Of a stretch of 64,000 nt of DNA, positions 31,564 through 43,335 are shown piece by piece. The notes beneath the pieces were generated by a model that was not told where the DNA came from, made no database searches, and worked only from the letters and a program-made list of their open reading frames with translations. The translations under genes were made by a program, and so were the position numbers. Numbering within the stretch: the first letter of the stretch is position 1; each line of letters starts with the position of its first letter. Source of the stretch: Parietaria judaica (Eukaryota; Streptophyta; Magnoliopsida; Rosales; Urticaceae); NCBI GenBank assembly GCA_954871525.1, contig OX940866.1, positions 16,267,001 through 16,331,000 of the forward strand, given 5' to 3'.

Positions 31564-34206
31564 TGTTGGGAATCATGTCTCGGATTCCTTGAAAATTATC
31601 ACGAATTGTACCTCCGAACCGTCCGGGTAACATTTAAAAATTAATTTAAAGCGGAATAACTTGTTATCCGTCCAACGGTCCGGATATCAGATAATAACCA
31701 TTTCACAAGATCTGATAAATATTATGTAATTTAATATTCATATATCATTATTAATAATCTAGTCATAATAGGAAATAAATAGAAAGCAGTAAATGGTTGC
31801 ATTTATTAACCCAATGCATAAGGCCGTACCTCTATTGACGACTTCCGGCTGCGCGTTCTGAATCGGGCAGGGCTCCGCCGGTGCTGAGGGAGACTCCTGT
31901 GATCTTCCGGGATATTCTCCTGGAATCCTCGTACCGAAGCGTGGGCTTCGCCGGCAGGACTCCGTCGCAAAATTTTAACTGATGGTTCTTTTTAAGCTTC
32001 CGGAGAAATAGTCTCCTAAGCCGAACCAGAAAAGAGAGATCAGAGAGAAAATTCGCAGACCCTGAGGGAGAGGGAGAGTTCGATTTTTTCTCTGGGGAAA
32101 GGTGTGTAAAATGTGTAGAGTGAGCCTCCTATTTATAGGCTCAAACCATAACCGAATTGGAGAAATTCCCTTCCTAATTTCGAATTTCATATATTTAAAT
32201 ATAATTAATTATCTTAATCCAATGGTCCAGATTTAATCTCATCTAAATCCAATGGATACAATTAATTAGGGATTTAATTAAATAAGAAAGATTAGGATAA
32301 AATCAAAATCCAATCTTATCTTCTTATCTTTATAAAATTCGAATTATATATATATATATTAAAATTCGAATTATCATTATCTAGATCCAATGGTTGAGAT
32401 AAATCTTTAAACCGATCTAATGGATCAAATTAGTTTAGGATAAAATCAAATATAAAAAATATTTATTAAAAACAATTTCGAATTTATCCAAAAACCATAA
32501 TTCGAAAACATATAAATATATATAATTAATTAATTTTCAATCCGACGGTAAAGATTAAATCTTAGACCGATCTAACGGATATAATTAATTAACCAAATTC
32601 GAAAAATGAAACTTGGTCACCAAGTTATTAATTTCGAATTTATCAATATCCTAATCTAACGGTTGATATTAAATCATAACCGATCCAATGGATAATATTG
32701 ATTTTAGGGATTTGCTAAAATACCAAAACATTTGGTACTTATGCCACAAATTTGGAAAGACCAAATCATACCATTCGAATTTAGCTAGGGTTTCATATAT
32801 GAAACCCTAATTCGAATTTACACATATTAATATATATATATAAATATATATTTTTATTTATTAATATAAATCTATTAATTAATTATTAATAAGATATTAA
32901 TAATTAAATCCAAATAATTAAATTATATTAATATTTCCTGATTGCAATATCACACATTAAAATGTCATGGTGCCACACCATCATTTAAATTCGTGACATG
33001 TGATTTAATTTCAAAGGAACCGATCACAAACTTAGAAAATCCATAAATCACTAACCGTAACTCGAAATGACTTGGTTCAAAAAGTAAAGTTGCTTAGAAT
33101 TTAATTTCCAACAACATGGTTCTGATAGAAAATCTAAACTCTAACTTTCTTTTATCAGTTAATTTCGTGTACCAAAATATGGTACTTTTGCCACGCTAAC
33201 GATAAAACTATCTGACGTCTGCCACAGACCTTTCAGTTTTATAAGTCAAGCCAAATGAGTAAACATTATCCAGAATGTATTTTAATCACGTACGTATCAT
33301 CCGTTACGGAGCTAGCTTGGGGACCATGGACCCGTATCACTTAAGCTCCAACGAACTGCTAGTTGTTCGTCAAACCTCGAAGTGATTCCACTATAGACCT
33401 GAGGCTGCACTATTTAGTGATACGGTATATATTATTCCCTTTATAACAGCAGGGTGTCCATTGATACAATCAAATTCGGGTTATTGATCTTTCACTTGAT
33501 GATCCACACATGAGCAGGCGGTTTCTACCGTTATGCCCCTCATTGCATTTTCATCCTTGACTCAGCCAGTAATATTATGAGTAACCCACTTATGGTTTCG
33601 ATTCATAAGTTGCGCATGGGTACCTCTCACTTCTTACCACCGACAATCAAGGGAATCATCATCACTCTGAAGAGAGGTGTGTGATGCCCATGTCTATGAC
33701 CAAGTTACCCTTACTGCTGACTATCATGTTCCCAAAATAATAGTGTTGGGAACAGCGGTAATATTTCGTGTTCTTTAACGGTTAAATCAAAGAACAATCA
33801 AGCCAGCAGCTTGGACTCAAGATCACTCAGGACTTAGATCGAATATCCATTTGATCATCTACTAGTGACTCAACTCCAAGTTATCAGTGACGGTCTTATA
33901 TGATAACTTCCAGAGTTTAAGTCAGGTCCAGTCCAGTATGAAGACACTTCATACTTAATGCACTTCTAGTGAGTGTGACACACACAAAATCCAGAATAGG
34001 ATTGTCACTTAGTCACATTAATGACCTTATACGATTAATGGGCTCCCACCCAGTTAATCAGGTCACAGACATTTTAAGTTCATTTATTATGATTATTAAT
34101 TCTTCTTCACATTGACTCTGTTGTGATAATAATTCATAATTGCATCCTTTATGAACTAAGGATAAAACATTCTATTTTACTCTACCAGAAACTATAATAA
34201 GATTAT
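31564..34206 (-). mobile_element. Family-A LTR copy 2, truncated at its right (5') end
   Basis: It begins TGTTGGGAATCATG (plus strand) and is colinear with copy 1 (10,072-12,849) through most of its length, including CCCAATGCATAAGGCCGTACC and the GTGATACGG/ATGATCCACACATGAGCAGG blocks. Similarity stops at about 34,206 (AAGATTATCATGAC). The last 130 bp or so seen in copy 1 are missing, and integrase sequence of the Tat element follows directly. No target duplication can be shown because of this deletion. Confidence 0.85.
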
Positions 34207-35732
34207 CATGACTGCTTCGGTGCCGTATACCATCGAGAAAGGGGTTTCCCCCGTCGCTATTTGCAACGTGGTTCTATATGACCATAGGACGCCGATGAGT
34301 TCATCGGCCCATCGGCCTCTCTTGGTATCGAGTCTTTTCTTGATACCATCCACAATGGTCCGGTTAGAGACTTCTGCCTGACCGTTTTCTTGTGGATATC
34401 TCGGGGTGGACGTGTTCAGGGAAATCTTCCAGTTGTAGCGAAAATTCTGGAATCTATTTGACATGAATTGGGGTCCGTTTTCAGCAATGATTTCCTTGGG
34501 CAATCCGTAACGACTTATGATATTTTCCACACGTAGTGTTCTACATCTGAGTCTTTGATTTTGGCATAGGACTCGGCTTCTACCCATTTTGAAAAATAGT
34601 CTGTTACGACTAGGAATAATCTTTTTTCGGCGGCCGGTGCTAGGAGGAAAGGTCCTACTATGTCCATAGACCATTTCATGAACAGGTAGGGTATCAGGAC
34701 TGATTACAACTTCTCCGCCGGGCAAAGTATGGCCGGCGAATGACGCTGACATTTGTTGCATCGCTTGGCGTGGGCTTCTGCGTCGGCCAACATGGTTGGC
34801 CAGAAGAAGCCTTGCCTTTTTGCTTTATTGGAGAGTGATCTCCCGCCGAAATGATTTCCGTATTCTCCGTCATGGATTTCTCGTAGTACAATTTTAGCTT
34901 TGGTCTTTTCTAAACATCTTAGGTAGGGACCGGAGTAGCTTCGCTTGTACAATTTTCCATCTATTAGGCAGAATCTTGCACTTTGGATACAGAGTTTCTG
35001 GGCCTTTTGCTTATCCTGGGGTTTTTCTCCTGTCATGATATAGTTCAGGATAGGGGTTCTCCAGTCCTCCATGCTTGTCTGAATATTGTGGACGCGTAGA
35101 CTTACGTTGGGTTCGTCTATCACTTCCACTGTATTATCCTTTTAGCCTCGGGGCCCGAAGTGGACGCCAGTCCAGCTAGAGCATCGGCTGAAGAGTTCTC
35201 ACTTCAGGGTATCTAAACTACCTCAACTTTGTCGAATTGGGAGATCGGATCCTTGACCACTGCTAGGTATTTCCATGCGATCGTCCCTGGTGGTATACTC
35301 GCCACTGATTTGGCTGGTGACAAGTTTTGAGTCTGAATGGGCTCTAACTTTCCTGGCTCCTACTGCCTTTGCCAGTTTTAACCCTACTATCAGTCCCTCG
35401 TATTCTGTCTCGTTATTTGCGGCATGGAATCTTAACCTGAAAGATTGTTCCATGACCTCTCCGGTCGGGGATATCAAGCGTATTCCTATTCCGGATCCGC
35501 CCATATTCGATGCCCCGTCTACTTCGAGATGCCATTCTTCATTCCTTCTTTCTCCCGTTGGATCTTCCGCTGGGAGCTCGATTAGGAAATCTGCTAGCAT
35601 TTGGGATTTAGCTCATGTTCGAATTTTGTATTCGATGTCGAACTCACTTAGTTTGACTGCCCATTTGGTCAATCATCCCGACTAATTTGGTACATTCTGA
35701 AACCGGACCGGTAACAACCAGGTCTAGTATAT
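34207..35732 (-). pseudogene. Tat element: second RNase H and integrase
   Basis: From high to low coordinates the minus strand reads an RNase H-to-RNase H connection (FDIEYKIRT, then MLADFLIELPAE). It continues with an archaeal-type RNase H (WHLEVDGASNMGGSGIGI, NNETEYEGLIVGL, HSDSKLVTSQISG). An integrase zinc-binding part follows ([26 protein letters not shown]), then the integrase core: [18 protein letters not shown], the [16 protein letters not shown] catalytic Glu region and [26 protein letters not shown] ends at the LTR insertion. The RNase H DG and DS residues and the late integrase Asn-Gly-Gln-Ala-Glu are kept, but frameshifts near 34,690, 35,150 and 35,640 inactivate the gene. Confidence 0.88.
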
Positions 35733-38218
35733 TGACAAAGCAAGACGAAATGTAAAAATAACAACGGCGCCACTCGGAATCCACCAAGATAAGCCTAGGA
35801 TAGAAGAAACGCCACTCTCGGAATCCACCGATAGATAAGTTTCTGGTACAAGAAACGCCACTCCCGGAATCCACCGAAAGATAAGTTTCTACACTCACCA
35901 CTCAAGGAATCCACCAAGAGATAAGAGGGTTTTAATAAAGATAACTTTGAGAGGGTTTTTTTTTATCAAACATAATCTGCCTTTTCTCATTGCATTCTTG
36001 CTCTTTAAATAGAGCTGATAAGTTATATTTTCGTACAGTCCCTTCAGCTACTTTCTAAGGCTTTCCAACTTCTCCACAAAGACTCAAAACAGCCCCATAA
36101 AGAGAGCACCAAGTCCCCACGACCATAACTACCATTTAAGGCTATTACAAGACTCAAGACACTACTAATGACCATACTTAACCCTTGGACTACTCAGAAA
36201 ATAAATACACTCCACTAACATAATTAAAACTAACACAATTACCAAGGGCTTTACTTAGACCAAGAATTCAGATGTGGAAACCAAGTAAATACGATTCCCG
36301 TTATACTCACGAGCTCCATTACCGCTAGTTACTCCAATACCGCTAGTTTATCCATTACCGCTAGTTACTCCGCTCCCGCTAGTCAAAGTAATCCCGCTAT
36401 GCTCGATAAGGCTCGACAGTCCAATACCGCTATCAGGATCCGCATCACTTTCTCTTTATAATTTTTCAACACCAAAATACTCATACTCATATAAAATAGT
36501 GCTTTCATACTATGTCCTTGTGATAGTTTTAAAAGAGTTCATGTTTACCTTTTTACGTCGAGTAACAGTGCAAACGATTCAGTCCAACTTCCTCAATGAG
36601 CAATGTGTGCTAACCACCTAATGAATTTATTCCCAAGTACTCAAGAAATCAATTTCATTGTCCATGAATGCCTTATACTCATACAAGTCATTCCATGCAT
36701 ATTTTAAGTCAAATTTCACGATACTTAAATCTTTAAAACACATTTCGGCAAAACTAGCTCGGTTGAGATAAAATTTGTAATCTCTTTGTAAAAACATTTG
36801 GACATAGTGTCCCCTATATTTTCAAACTAACCAAGACCTGTATCACTAAATAGCATCCATCCTTTGTAAAATATAAACTGGCTGCCTCCTAATACAAAGA
36901 AGCGCACAACCCGAACAACTAGCACCACAAGCGTTCAATTTTTTTTTTTTTTTTTAAATCGACAACCAGCATACTCAACTCCAATGGACAAATATTTCAT
37001 AATACACTATTATGAACAACTAATGGTTGGTTTAAAACAATAATATTAGGGCAGAAAGTTTACATAATCAAATTGTTCACAATGACACAACACGAGCTCT
37101 ATATTAACTTAGTTTTGGTTCTTTTGCAAAATCATTGGCCAAGGCTTTATGACAAACACTTATACAACTATATAACACATATTATAAATCAATGGAGCTG
37201 TAGAATACTTATGAATATATGGTGTTCTCAAATAAAAAAGATAAAACGTGTATGAAGAAGGAATTAACTAACCATGAATCTTGTTACGGCTCTAGATTGC
37301 AATTCCTAACACTAATCTAAGCTCTACAACTTGGAGTAGTTTGGAATCAGGGAAAGGAATATTTTGTGAGGGTTTTATCTCTGTGAACAAGATCTGGTCG
37401 AAGAGTTTTTGAAAGATAAGAGCTGCTTGCTTTGTTTTAATACTAATTTAAAGGATAAAATTGGTATTTTCAAAACTTAACATGAGATGTATCAATTACG
37501 AGACCTCCAAGCTGACTCTTAATAGTATAGGATGATTAAAAACAAACAAACCTATCCTAACATGGTGAAACCTAGTCCCGGTTCTATCGGTTTTGCTTAC
37601 TTTTGACTTTTTCGCTTCTACGCATCGGTTTCATTCTTTTTCGGTAAAACCTATCTATAAACCAATTGAAATGTTTACTATCATTTCATTTACATAATAA
37701 ATAATATAAAGAATATTTAATATAACTATTTGAACAAAAATACTAACCGAAAAGTTAAATCGAGCCATTTCTCGCTTACTAAGCAAAATACGAAATCAAA
37801 ACGTCATGCTTGCTTATAGTTGACTTTGACCTCATTTTTTTTATTTGCTAGAATGAAATAAATCATTTAAAAAAATATATTTGACCTACTTATGATGTCA
37901 TGAAAAATGCACGGAGTTCAATGTATCATGAATTTTACTGAAATATGAACAATGAAAATGAAGAAGTACTATATGTATGCATTTATCACCCAAATGCTTA
38001 TAATATTCATTCATTTACTGATTTAGCACACAATGTTTCACCCTTGAGGAATACCGGGCCTTCATGCTGCATGAAATTACTCAACCAACGATGTTAAAAA
38101 CAAATAATGTTCTTGTACATAAGGTATAGGAGGTGTGCATTCTATAGGAAATAATTTTCATGCATTATGAATGTGTTATTATTGGTTATAATTGTATGTA
38201 AGAATTTGGGATATCACA
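35733..38218 (-). mobile_element. Probable solo LTR of a Tekay/Del-like gypsy element
   Basis: This 2.5-kb noncoding block interrupts the Tat RT/RNase H. On the minus strand it starts TGTGATATCCCAAATTC, which resembles the known TGTGATATCCC start of Del/Tekay LTRs. It has a TATA box (CTATTTAAAGAGC) about 280 bp before its end and finishes near CTTTGTCA. Near the end, a segment of about 55-60 bp with ACTTATCTTTCGGTGGATTC repeats three to four times (35,765-35,930). CCGCTAGTTACTCC repeats lie at 36,318-36,410. No exact target duplication was seen, and about 70 codons of Tat RNase H are missing at the junction, so the left border is approximate. Confidence 0.55.
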
Positions 38219-39385
38219 ATAGTAGTAGTGGTTCCCCCGTGATCGGTCGGGATAGTACCGGTGGCGTCGAGAGGTACCTTTTGAGGTCTTGGATTGCCTT
38301 ATCGCATTCTTCGGTCCATTCAAATTTTTTGTTGCCCCTCAGGATTTTGTAGAAGGGCAGACATTTGTCCGTAGATCGATAGATGAACCGATTAAGGGCC
38401 GCTATCCTCCCGGTTAATCTTTGCGTTTCCCGAATAGTCCTTGGGCAGGGCATGTTCAGAAGAGCCTTGATTTGATCCGGGTTGGCCTCTATTCCTCGTT
38501 GGATACAAAGTAACCGAGGAACTTTCCTGATGTTACCCCGAATGTGCATTTAGCGGGGTTAAGCTTCATTTGATACTTCCTGAGTATCGCGAAGCACTCT
38601 TCCAAGTGAGACACATGATCCGTAGCCTTGGTAGATTTTACGAGCATGTAATCGATGTATACTTCCATTGTTTTGCCATGCTGCTCGGCGAACATCTGGT
38701 TGACTAACCGTTGATATGTCGCTCATGCGTTCTTATGTCTGAAGGGCATTACTTTATAGCAGTAGATTCCCTGGTCAGTTACGAACGCGGTTTTTTCTTG
38801 GTCTTCAGGATGCATTAATATTTAATTGTAACCCAAGAATGCATATATATAGGACAGCAGTTCATGCCCGCAGGTTGCTTCCACTAGGCGATCGATGTGA
38901 GGCATCGGGAAGCTGTCCTTTGGGCATGCTTTTTTCAGGTCGGTGAAGTCGATACAGAATCTTGCCTTCCCGTTCTTCTTTTTAACTACCACCGTATTGG
39001 CTAGCCAATTCGGGTATTTTACCTGGCGAATGGAGCCAGATTTGAGCAGTTTTTCGACCTCGTCATTTACCGCATGGACCCGGTCAGGTCCCAACTTTCT
39101 CCCATTTTGTTTCACTGGTTTGTGACTCGGGTCTACGTTGAGGCGATGAGTGGTTATGCTTAGGTCAATTCCCGGCATATCTTCGTGGGACCACACGAAG
39201 CAGCCGTGGTTCCTAGTGAGGAATTTGATAAGCTTTTTCCTGACGTCATTGTCCAGGTTGACCCCGATTCCCACCTTGTAGTCAGGATTCTTTGGGTCGA
39301 TCTGGACCTGGTGCGTCATTTCCAAGTCGGGGCCTTCATTACCGTCATCCTTCTCTAGAGCTGATCCTTCTTCCTCTACCGACAT
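38219..39385 (-). pseudogene. Tat element: reverse transcriptase
   Basis: The minus strand reads HEDMPGIDLSITTHRLNVDP, LLKSGSIRQVKYPNWLANTV, KKKNGKARFCIDFTDLKKAC and PMPHIDRLVEATCGHELLSY. Past frameshifts come VYIDYMLVKSTKATDH and LNPAKCTFGVTSGKFLGY. The YxDD box is YIDY, so the second catalytic Asp is lost. The connection region ALLNMPCPRTIRETQRLTGR and FEWTEECDKAIQDLK, ending PITGEPLLLL, abuts the inserted LTR at 38,218. It converts RNA to DNA in functional relatives. This copy cannot. Confidence 0.9.
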
Positions 39386-40300
39386 TAATTGTTATTGGTC
39401 AGTTTTTGGCTCTTTTGCCAGCGTCTGAGGCATGTGTGACATCCGAAAGGACGTCATGTAGTAGATTCGGGCCTGTTTCTGGTTTCCCTTAACTTCTGCG
39501 ATGGATCCATCCGCCCTTGGGAAGCGAATGATTTGGTGGTAGGTGGACGGTAGGGCCTTCATCAAATGAATCCAGGGTCTCCCAAGGATCATATTGTAGG
39601 CCATGGGGCAGTCCAGTACCAGGAAATTTTTTATCTTGCCTATTCCACATGAGACAATAGACAGTCTGACCGTCTCCATGGTGTCGACCGTATCTCCATT
39701 GAAACCGGTCAGAGGGATATTCCCCCTATTGATTTATGTTTCATCTACCCCTATCTTGCGTAGACACGACAAGAAAATCACGTCTACCGAACTACCATTG
39801 TCAACCAGGATTCTATTGGTCGTGTAACCGGAGACTAGGAGGGAGATGACCAGAGCGTCATCATGAGGTCCGACCAGGGTCGACGCCTCACTGTCTTTAA
39901 ACGAGATTTCATACTCGGGTTTTCTCGTGGAAGGACCACGGGGCCGGATTTTAATCTCATCTGGTGGGCTTTGATGTAGTTGATAGAGTTCCCGTAGAAC
40001 TTTGATCCTCCGACAATGGTATAGATTCTTCTGATGGCCTCTTCGGTCACCGGTTCCTCAAGGTCTTCTGACTCCTGGTCAGCTTGTTCTTCCAACATGA
40101 GGACTTTGCCTCGCTTATTGGGGGGAAGGTTATTTCCTTTGGTCGGTTGCTTCTGCTCGGACCTTGCGTCGTTGCTCTGGTTAGCATTTGGTTGTTGGGT
40201 CTGCTCAGCGCGCTCTCCTTTCTATCTAAAAAATTCCAACGGCAGATTCCTGAGGTCGCCCTTCAGGTATTTGTCTGCGAGACGGGCCTGCATGACCATG
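39386..40300 (-). pseudogene. Tat element: aspartic protease region
   Basis: Near 39,800 the minus strand reads a protease active-site motif, ILVDNGSSVDVIF, in a context typical of Tat elements (ISFKDSEAS before it, then GFNGDT and the TVRLSI-type strand). From 39,679 down it continues FLVLDCPMAYNMILGRPWIH, the C-terminal ILGRPW signature. The DNGSS active site is intact. Frameshifts near 39,690 and 39,830 and a stop near 39,740 break the frame. Confidence 0.8.
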
Positions 40301-41936
40301 TAATTTCTGGTATGGTGTCCATACCTCTAGTGGAACTTGCGCCAGGCATTAAGATCCCTGTTGTTGGACGCCATATCACTGGCGCTCATGTACAATTCTC
40401 CTTGCTCGCGAGCTTCAGTTTCTTCCTCAGCATCCGAGTTCAGATTGTAAACTTGGTTTTGGGGGTGTGCTCTTCCCCCGGGTTGGGATACTCCGTGCTG
40501 GAAATTCCCGTGCTGAGGATTAGATCCCCTAGTAGGACCGTGGTTCTTGGGGCCCTTGAAGGGGGGTGGTTGGCCATTCCTTGACTAGAGTGGATTTGCC
40601 CCGGGCCTTGGTACCTTCGGGTATGACCCGAATTTTCTCTTTAGAGCTTCGCGCTCCTTATCATAATTGATCCAATTGGAGGCACGGTGAATCACATCCT
40701 CTATCGAGGTGTACCGGTTGACCAGAATGTCGGTCTAGAATCTGGAGTCGTACCATAATCCGCTGGTTAGAGCAGCGATGGCCGTTTCGTCTGCTAGTCC
40801 GTTGATCCAGACCATTTTAGCATTGAACATCATCATGAAGTCTCTGAGAGGCTCATTTTCCCTTAGCTACATAGCGTACAGGTTTGCCACGGTGGTCTTA
40901 GTTTCTATGAACATGGAAAAGTGCTTGAGAAAAACCATGGTCAGTTGTTCAAAATTATCGATTGATCTTGGTTCCAACTTAGAGAACCATTCCATTGCTG
41001 CCCCCGTGAGGTTTTCAGCAAAGTACTGGCAACGCCCGACATCCAGCTCGTGGACATCCAGGTTTGCCCGCCCCATTGCGATTATGAATGCTCTCAGATG
41101 CACCTTTGGGTCGGTGGTACCGTCGTACTTGGGTAGGTTAATCTGCCAGCCGTGCCTCAAGCGCGTGTCCGTGATTGCCGACGAGAAAAGGATTCTCGTC
41201 GATTCTTCAACCAGACACTCAATTTCGGGGGCGGCAGATACCGCACTGTGTACTCGGGAATCCACCTTGGAGAGTTTCTCTCCTATTTGCTTCATGGTGC
41301 GTTTAAGGTCATCCAGCTCGGAGCTGTTTTGGGACGAAGGCTCAGCTTGAGTATGCTAAGGGTATGAGTCTGCTCGTCTACCCTTTGGTTGTAGAGGGGA
41401 GTCGCTTGGCCCATAAGGAGTAGAGTAGCTCAGATTTTCTGCCCGGGACAGGCTCGAGATCCGAGCTCCTGTTGGGTGGTTGCGAGATTGCTGATAAGGC
41501 GTGTTCTGCCTGAAATCTGGCTGATTAGTCCCGAACATAAGAGCTCGGAACAGGGGGGTGCCGAAACTTGGTGGCAGTGGCAGTGCACCCGGGGGCGGGC
41601 CTCTTGGAAGAGGTGGCGTGCCCGGGGCGTGCTTCTCAGAAGAGGCGGTTGAGTGGTTCTCCGGGCTCAGGGATCGTTGAGGTCTAGGAAGTCGAAGTGG
41701 ACCACATTGACCCGCTCGCGATTCCTTTGCCCAGAGGTCTGCCCGGGATCGTTCACAGAGTAGGGTCTCTGTTCGAACCGGGTCTGGCTGCTCATGAGGA
41801 GCTCAATTTGCCTTTTGAGCTCTTAATTTTCGGTTGCATTTTCTTGGAGCTGGGTTCTCAAAGCCTGTCCCTCCGCGTCCTGGTCGGGAGTTGCCTCCAC
41901 CAGAGCGTTAACGACAACATTCTCTTCCGAACTCAT
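40301..41936 (-). pseudogene. Tat element: gag
   Basis: The start is placed at ATG 41,936 (MSSEENVVVN), 50 bp inside the 5' LTR. The N-terminal part is Gln/Pro-rich with several stops. The core at 41,295-40,867 reads INLPKYDGTTDPKVHLRAF, QYFAENLTGAAMEWFSKLEP and FEQLTMVFLKHFS, the retrotransposon gag (capsid) domain. A degenerate GHHTRNYMVMQARLADKYLK zinc-knuckle-like region near 40,300 leads to the protease. The capsid domain is clear, but stops at about 41,355 and 40,865 inactivate it. Confidence 0.85.
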
Positions 41937-41986
41937 TGGGTGTCGAGTATGACAGAGTTAGCAAGATCAAAGTTTCCCACAGACGG
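41937..41986 (-). promoter_or_regulatory. Primer binding region of the Tat element
   Basis: Directly inside the 5' LTR the minus strand reads CGCCGTCTGTGGGAAAC, the GCGCCGTCTGTGGGAA-type sequence usual at this place in Tat/gypsy elements. The exact tRNA was not determined. Confidence 0.6.
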
Positions 41987-42956
41987 CGCACACCAGCAGT
42001 CACGTGATTAGTGAATGGGATTTCAATTTGAAATTGCTAAGAACTTTGTGGATCTTGACCTCCGCGTCGTCAATACTCTTGACGTTGACCAAAATGAAAA
42101 ATTAAACGAACAAGAACACAGGGTTTTTTTGTAGAAAGGTTCTTCCCAATGCGGTAGTTGACTACGTCCTCTGTAAGTTTATTGATGATGAAAGAGATCA
42201 ACAAGAACCACGAGCCGATTCTAAGATGATCTAAAAATGAAAGATAAAAACTATATAAAAAATACAAATCTTACAGACTCTATTCTCTCAGGGTGAATGT
42301 GTGCATGCCTGTGATAGAGCTATCTTCTTGCTTTTATAGGCCTTCAGCTTCTGCCCGTTGGTAGTGAACGTTGGTAGTGGCTCCGAGTTCGGGGCTTGAC
42401 TGGCTCACAAGCTGACACGTGGGCCACTTTCTGAGAGAATTGCGCAGTGGTGGACTTTGACTCGACGTCGTGGGAGTTTGAATTTTTATTGTGGCAATTT
42501 TCCTGGTCGGGCTCTAGAGGTTTGAATTGAGGCTGTCGACTTGGTCTGCCCGGGCTCCTATACTTAGTGTGGTCCTGCTCGGATCCCTTTATGGCAGTTT
42601 CTGCCCGGGATGAGCTTTTGGGCTCTTTAGGCTAATAAGCCTGGTCGGGCTTGGGCTTTAGCCAAGTATATTGGGCTCTTGCCTCGGGCTTATGTGACAT
42701 TTGCGTTCTACTCGGGTCCTTCGTATTCCCTTTTGAACTTTTTCTACTCGGGACAAGTCTTTGTATTTTGGGCTTTGGATTCCGATCGGGCCTTGGCATT
42801 GTTAAGTACTTATTAGGTTTTTGGACCATGTATCTCACAAGCCCATTTGTGTGAATACGCAATTATATTCACAACTTTGGTATTTAAATTACATGAACCG
42901 TAAATTTAATTATTGACCTTATCATTCCAATTATGGAACAAATTTACACATCAACA
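41987..42956 (-). repeat. Tat element 5' LTR
   Basis: The partner of 26,029-26,984, at about 970 bp. It ends CACATCAACA at 42,956 on the plus strand. Shared blocks include CACGTGATTAGTGAATGGGA, AATGCGGTAGTTGACTACGT and TTTATAGGCCTTC. Confidence 0.85.
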
Positions 42957-43335
42957 GTCCGCTAGTGACCTTGGACATTGAATTGAGAGATTCAAGAGAA
43001 TTACAAGCATGGTCGTTTGCACCTGAATCCAAGATCGAGTTGTACGATGACTGCTCTGCAAGATTGGTTTCCAACACTTCAGTGTCAGGAATGCTTCCAA
43101 TCTGGAACTTAGTTCCTTAGTTTCTCTTGCATCTCTTTCTCTTATTCGACGGTTTTAGTTGCAACTGATCTGCCTTATTGAATTTATCTGAAGAACCACT
43201 CAAGGCCAGTTTTTCATAGGTCTTTGACTTTTCTACCAGAATATCGTACCTTTTGGAGTTTTGAGATAGAAGTGTCATTTTAGAGTCAACATTATCTTGT
43301 TCATCAATTGAGGTCATGAAAACATTGATTGACAT
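42957..43335 (-). pseudogene. Copia-B gag/protease remnant
   Basis: The frame from 43,335 (MSINVFMTSIDEQDN) encodes a Lys-rich segment ending KRKRCKRN and a stop. In the next frame it continues to SSYNSILDSGANDHACNSLE near 43,010. DSGAxDHxC is the copia protease active site followed by its usual His/Cys. It stops at the Tat LTR border (42,956). No capsid domain or zinc knuckle is visible upstream, so gag is mostly missing. Confidence 0.7.

Larger units (their letters stand above)
26029..42956 (-). mobile_element. Tat-like Ty3/gypsy element with extra antisense gene, nested in copia-B
   Basis: Two direct repeats of about 960 bp (26,029-26,984 and 41,987-42,956) bound gag, protease, RT, a second archaeal-type RNase H and integrase. 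All of these read on the minus strand from 41,936 down to 34,207. Between integrase and 3' LTR lies a gene in the opposite orientation (27,802 onward) and a minisatellite. An antisense extra ORF at this place and a second RNase H are known traits of Tat-lineage elements (Grande, RIRE2, Retand types). The element has received two LTR insertions. Its flanks lie in different parts of copia-B pol, so DNA was lost at or after insertion. Confidence 0.85.

Noticed and set aside
35700..38230. Target duplication for the Tekay-like LTR
   Set aside because: TAGTA-like bases occur near both borders but not at exact matching positions, and Tat sequence is deleted at the junction, so no duplication is claimed.
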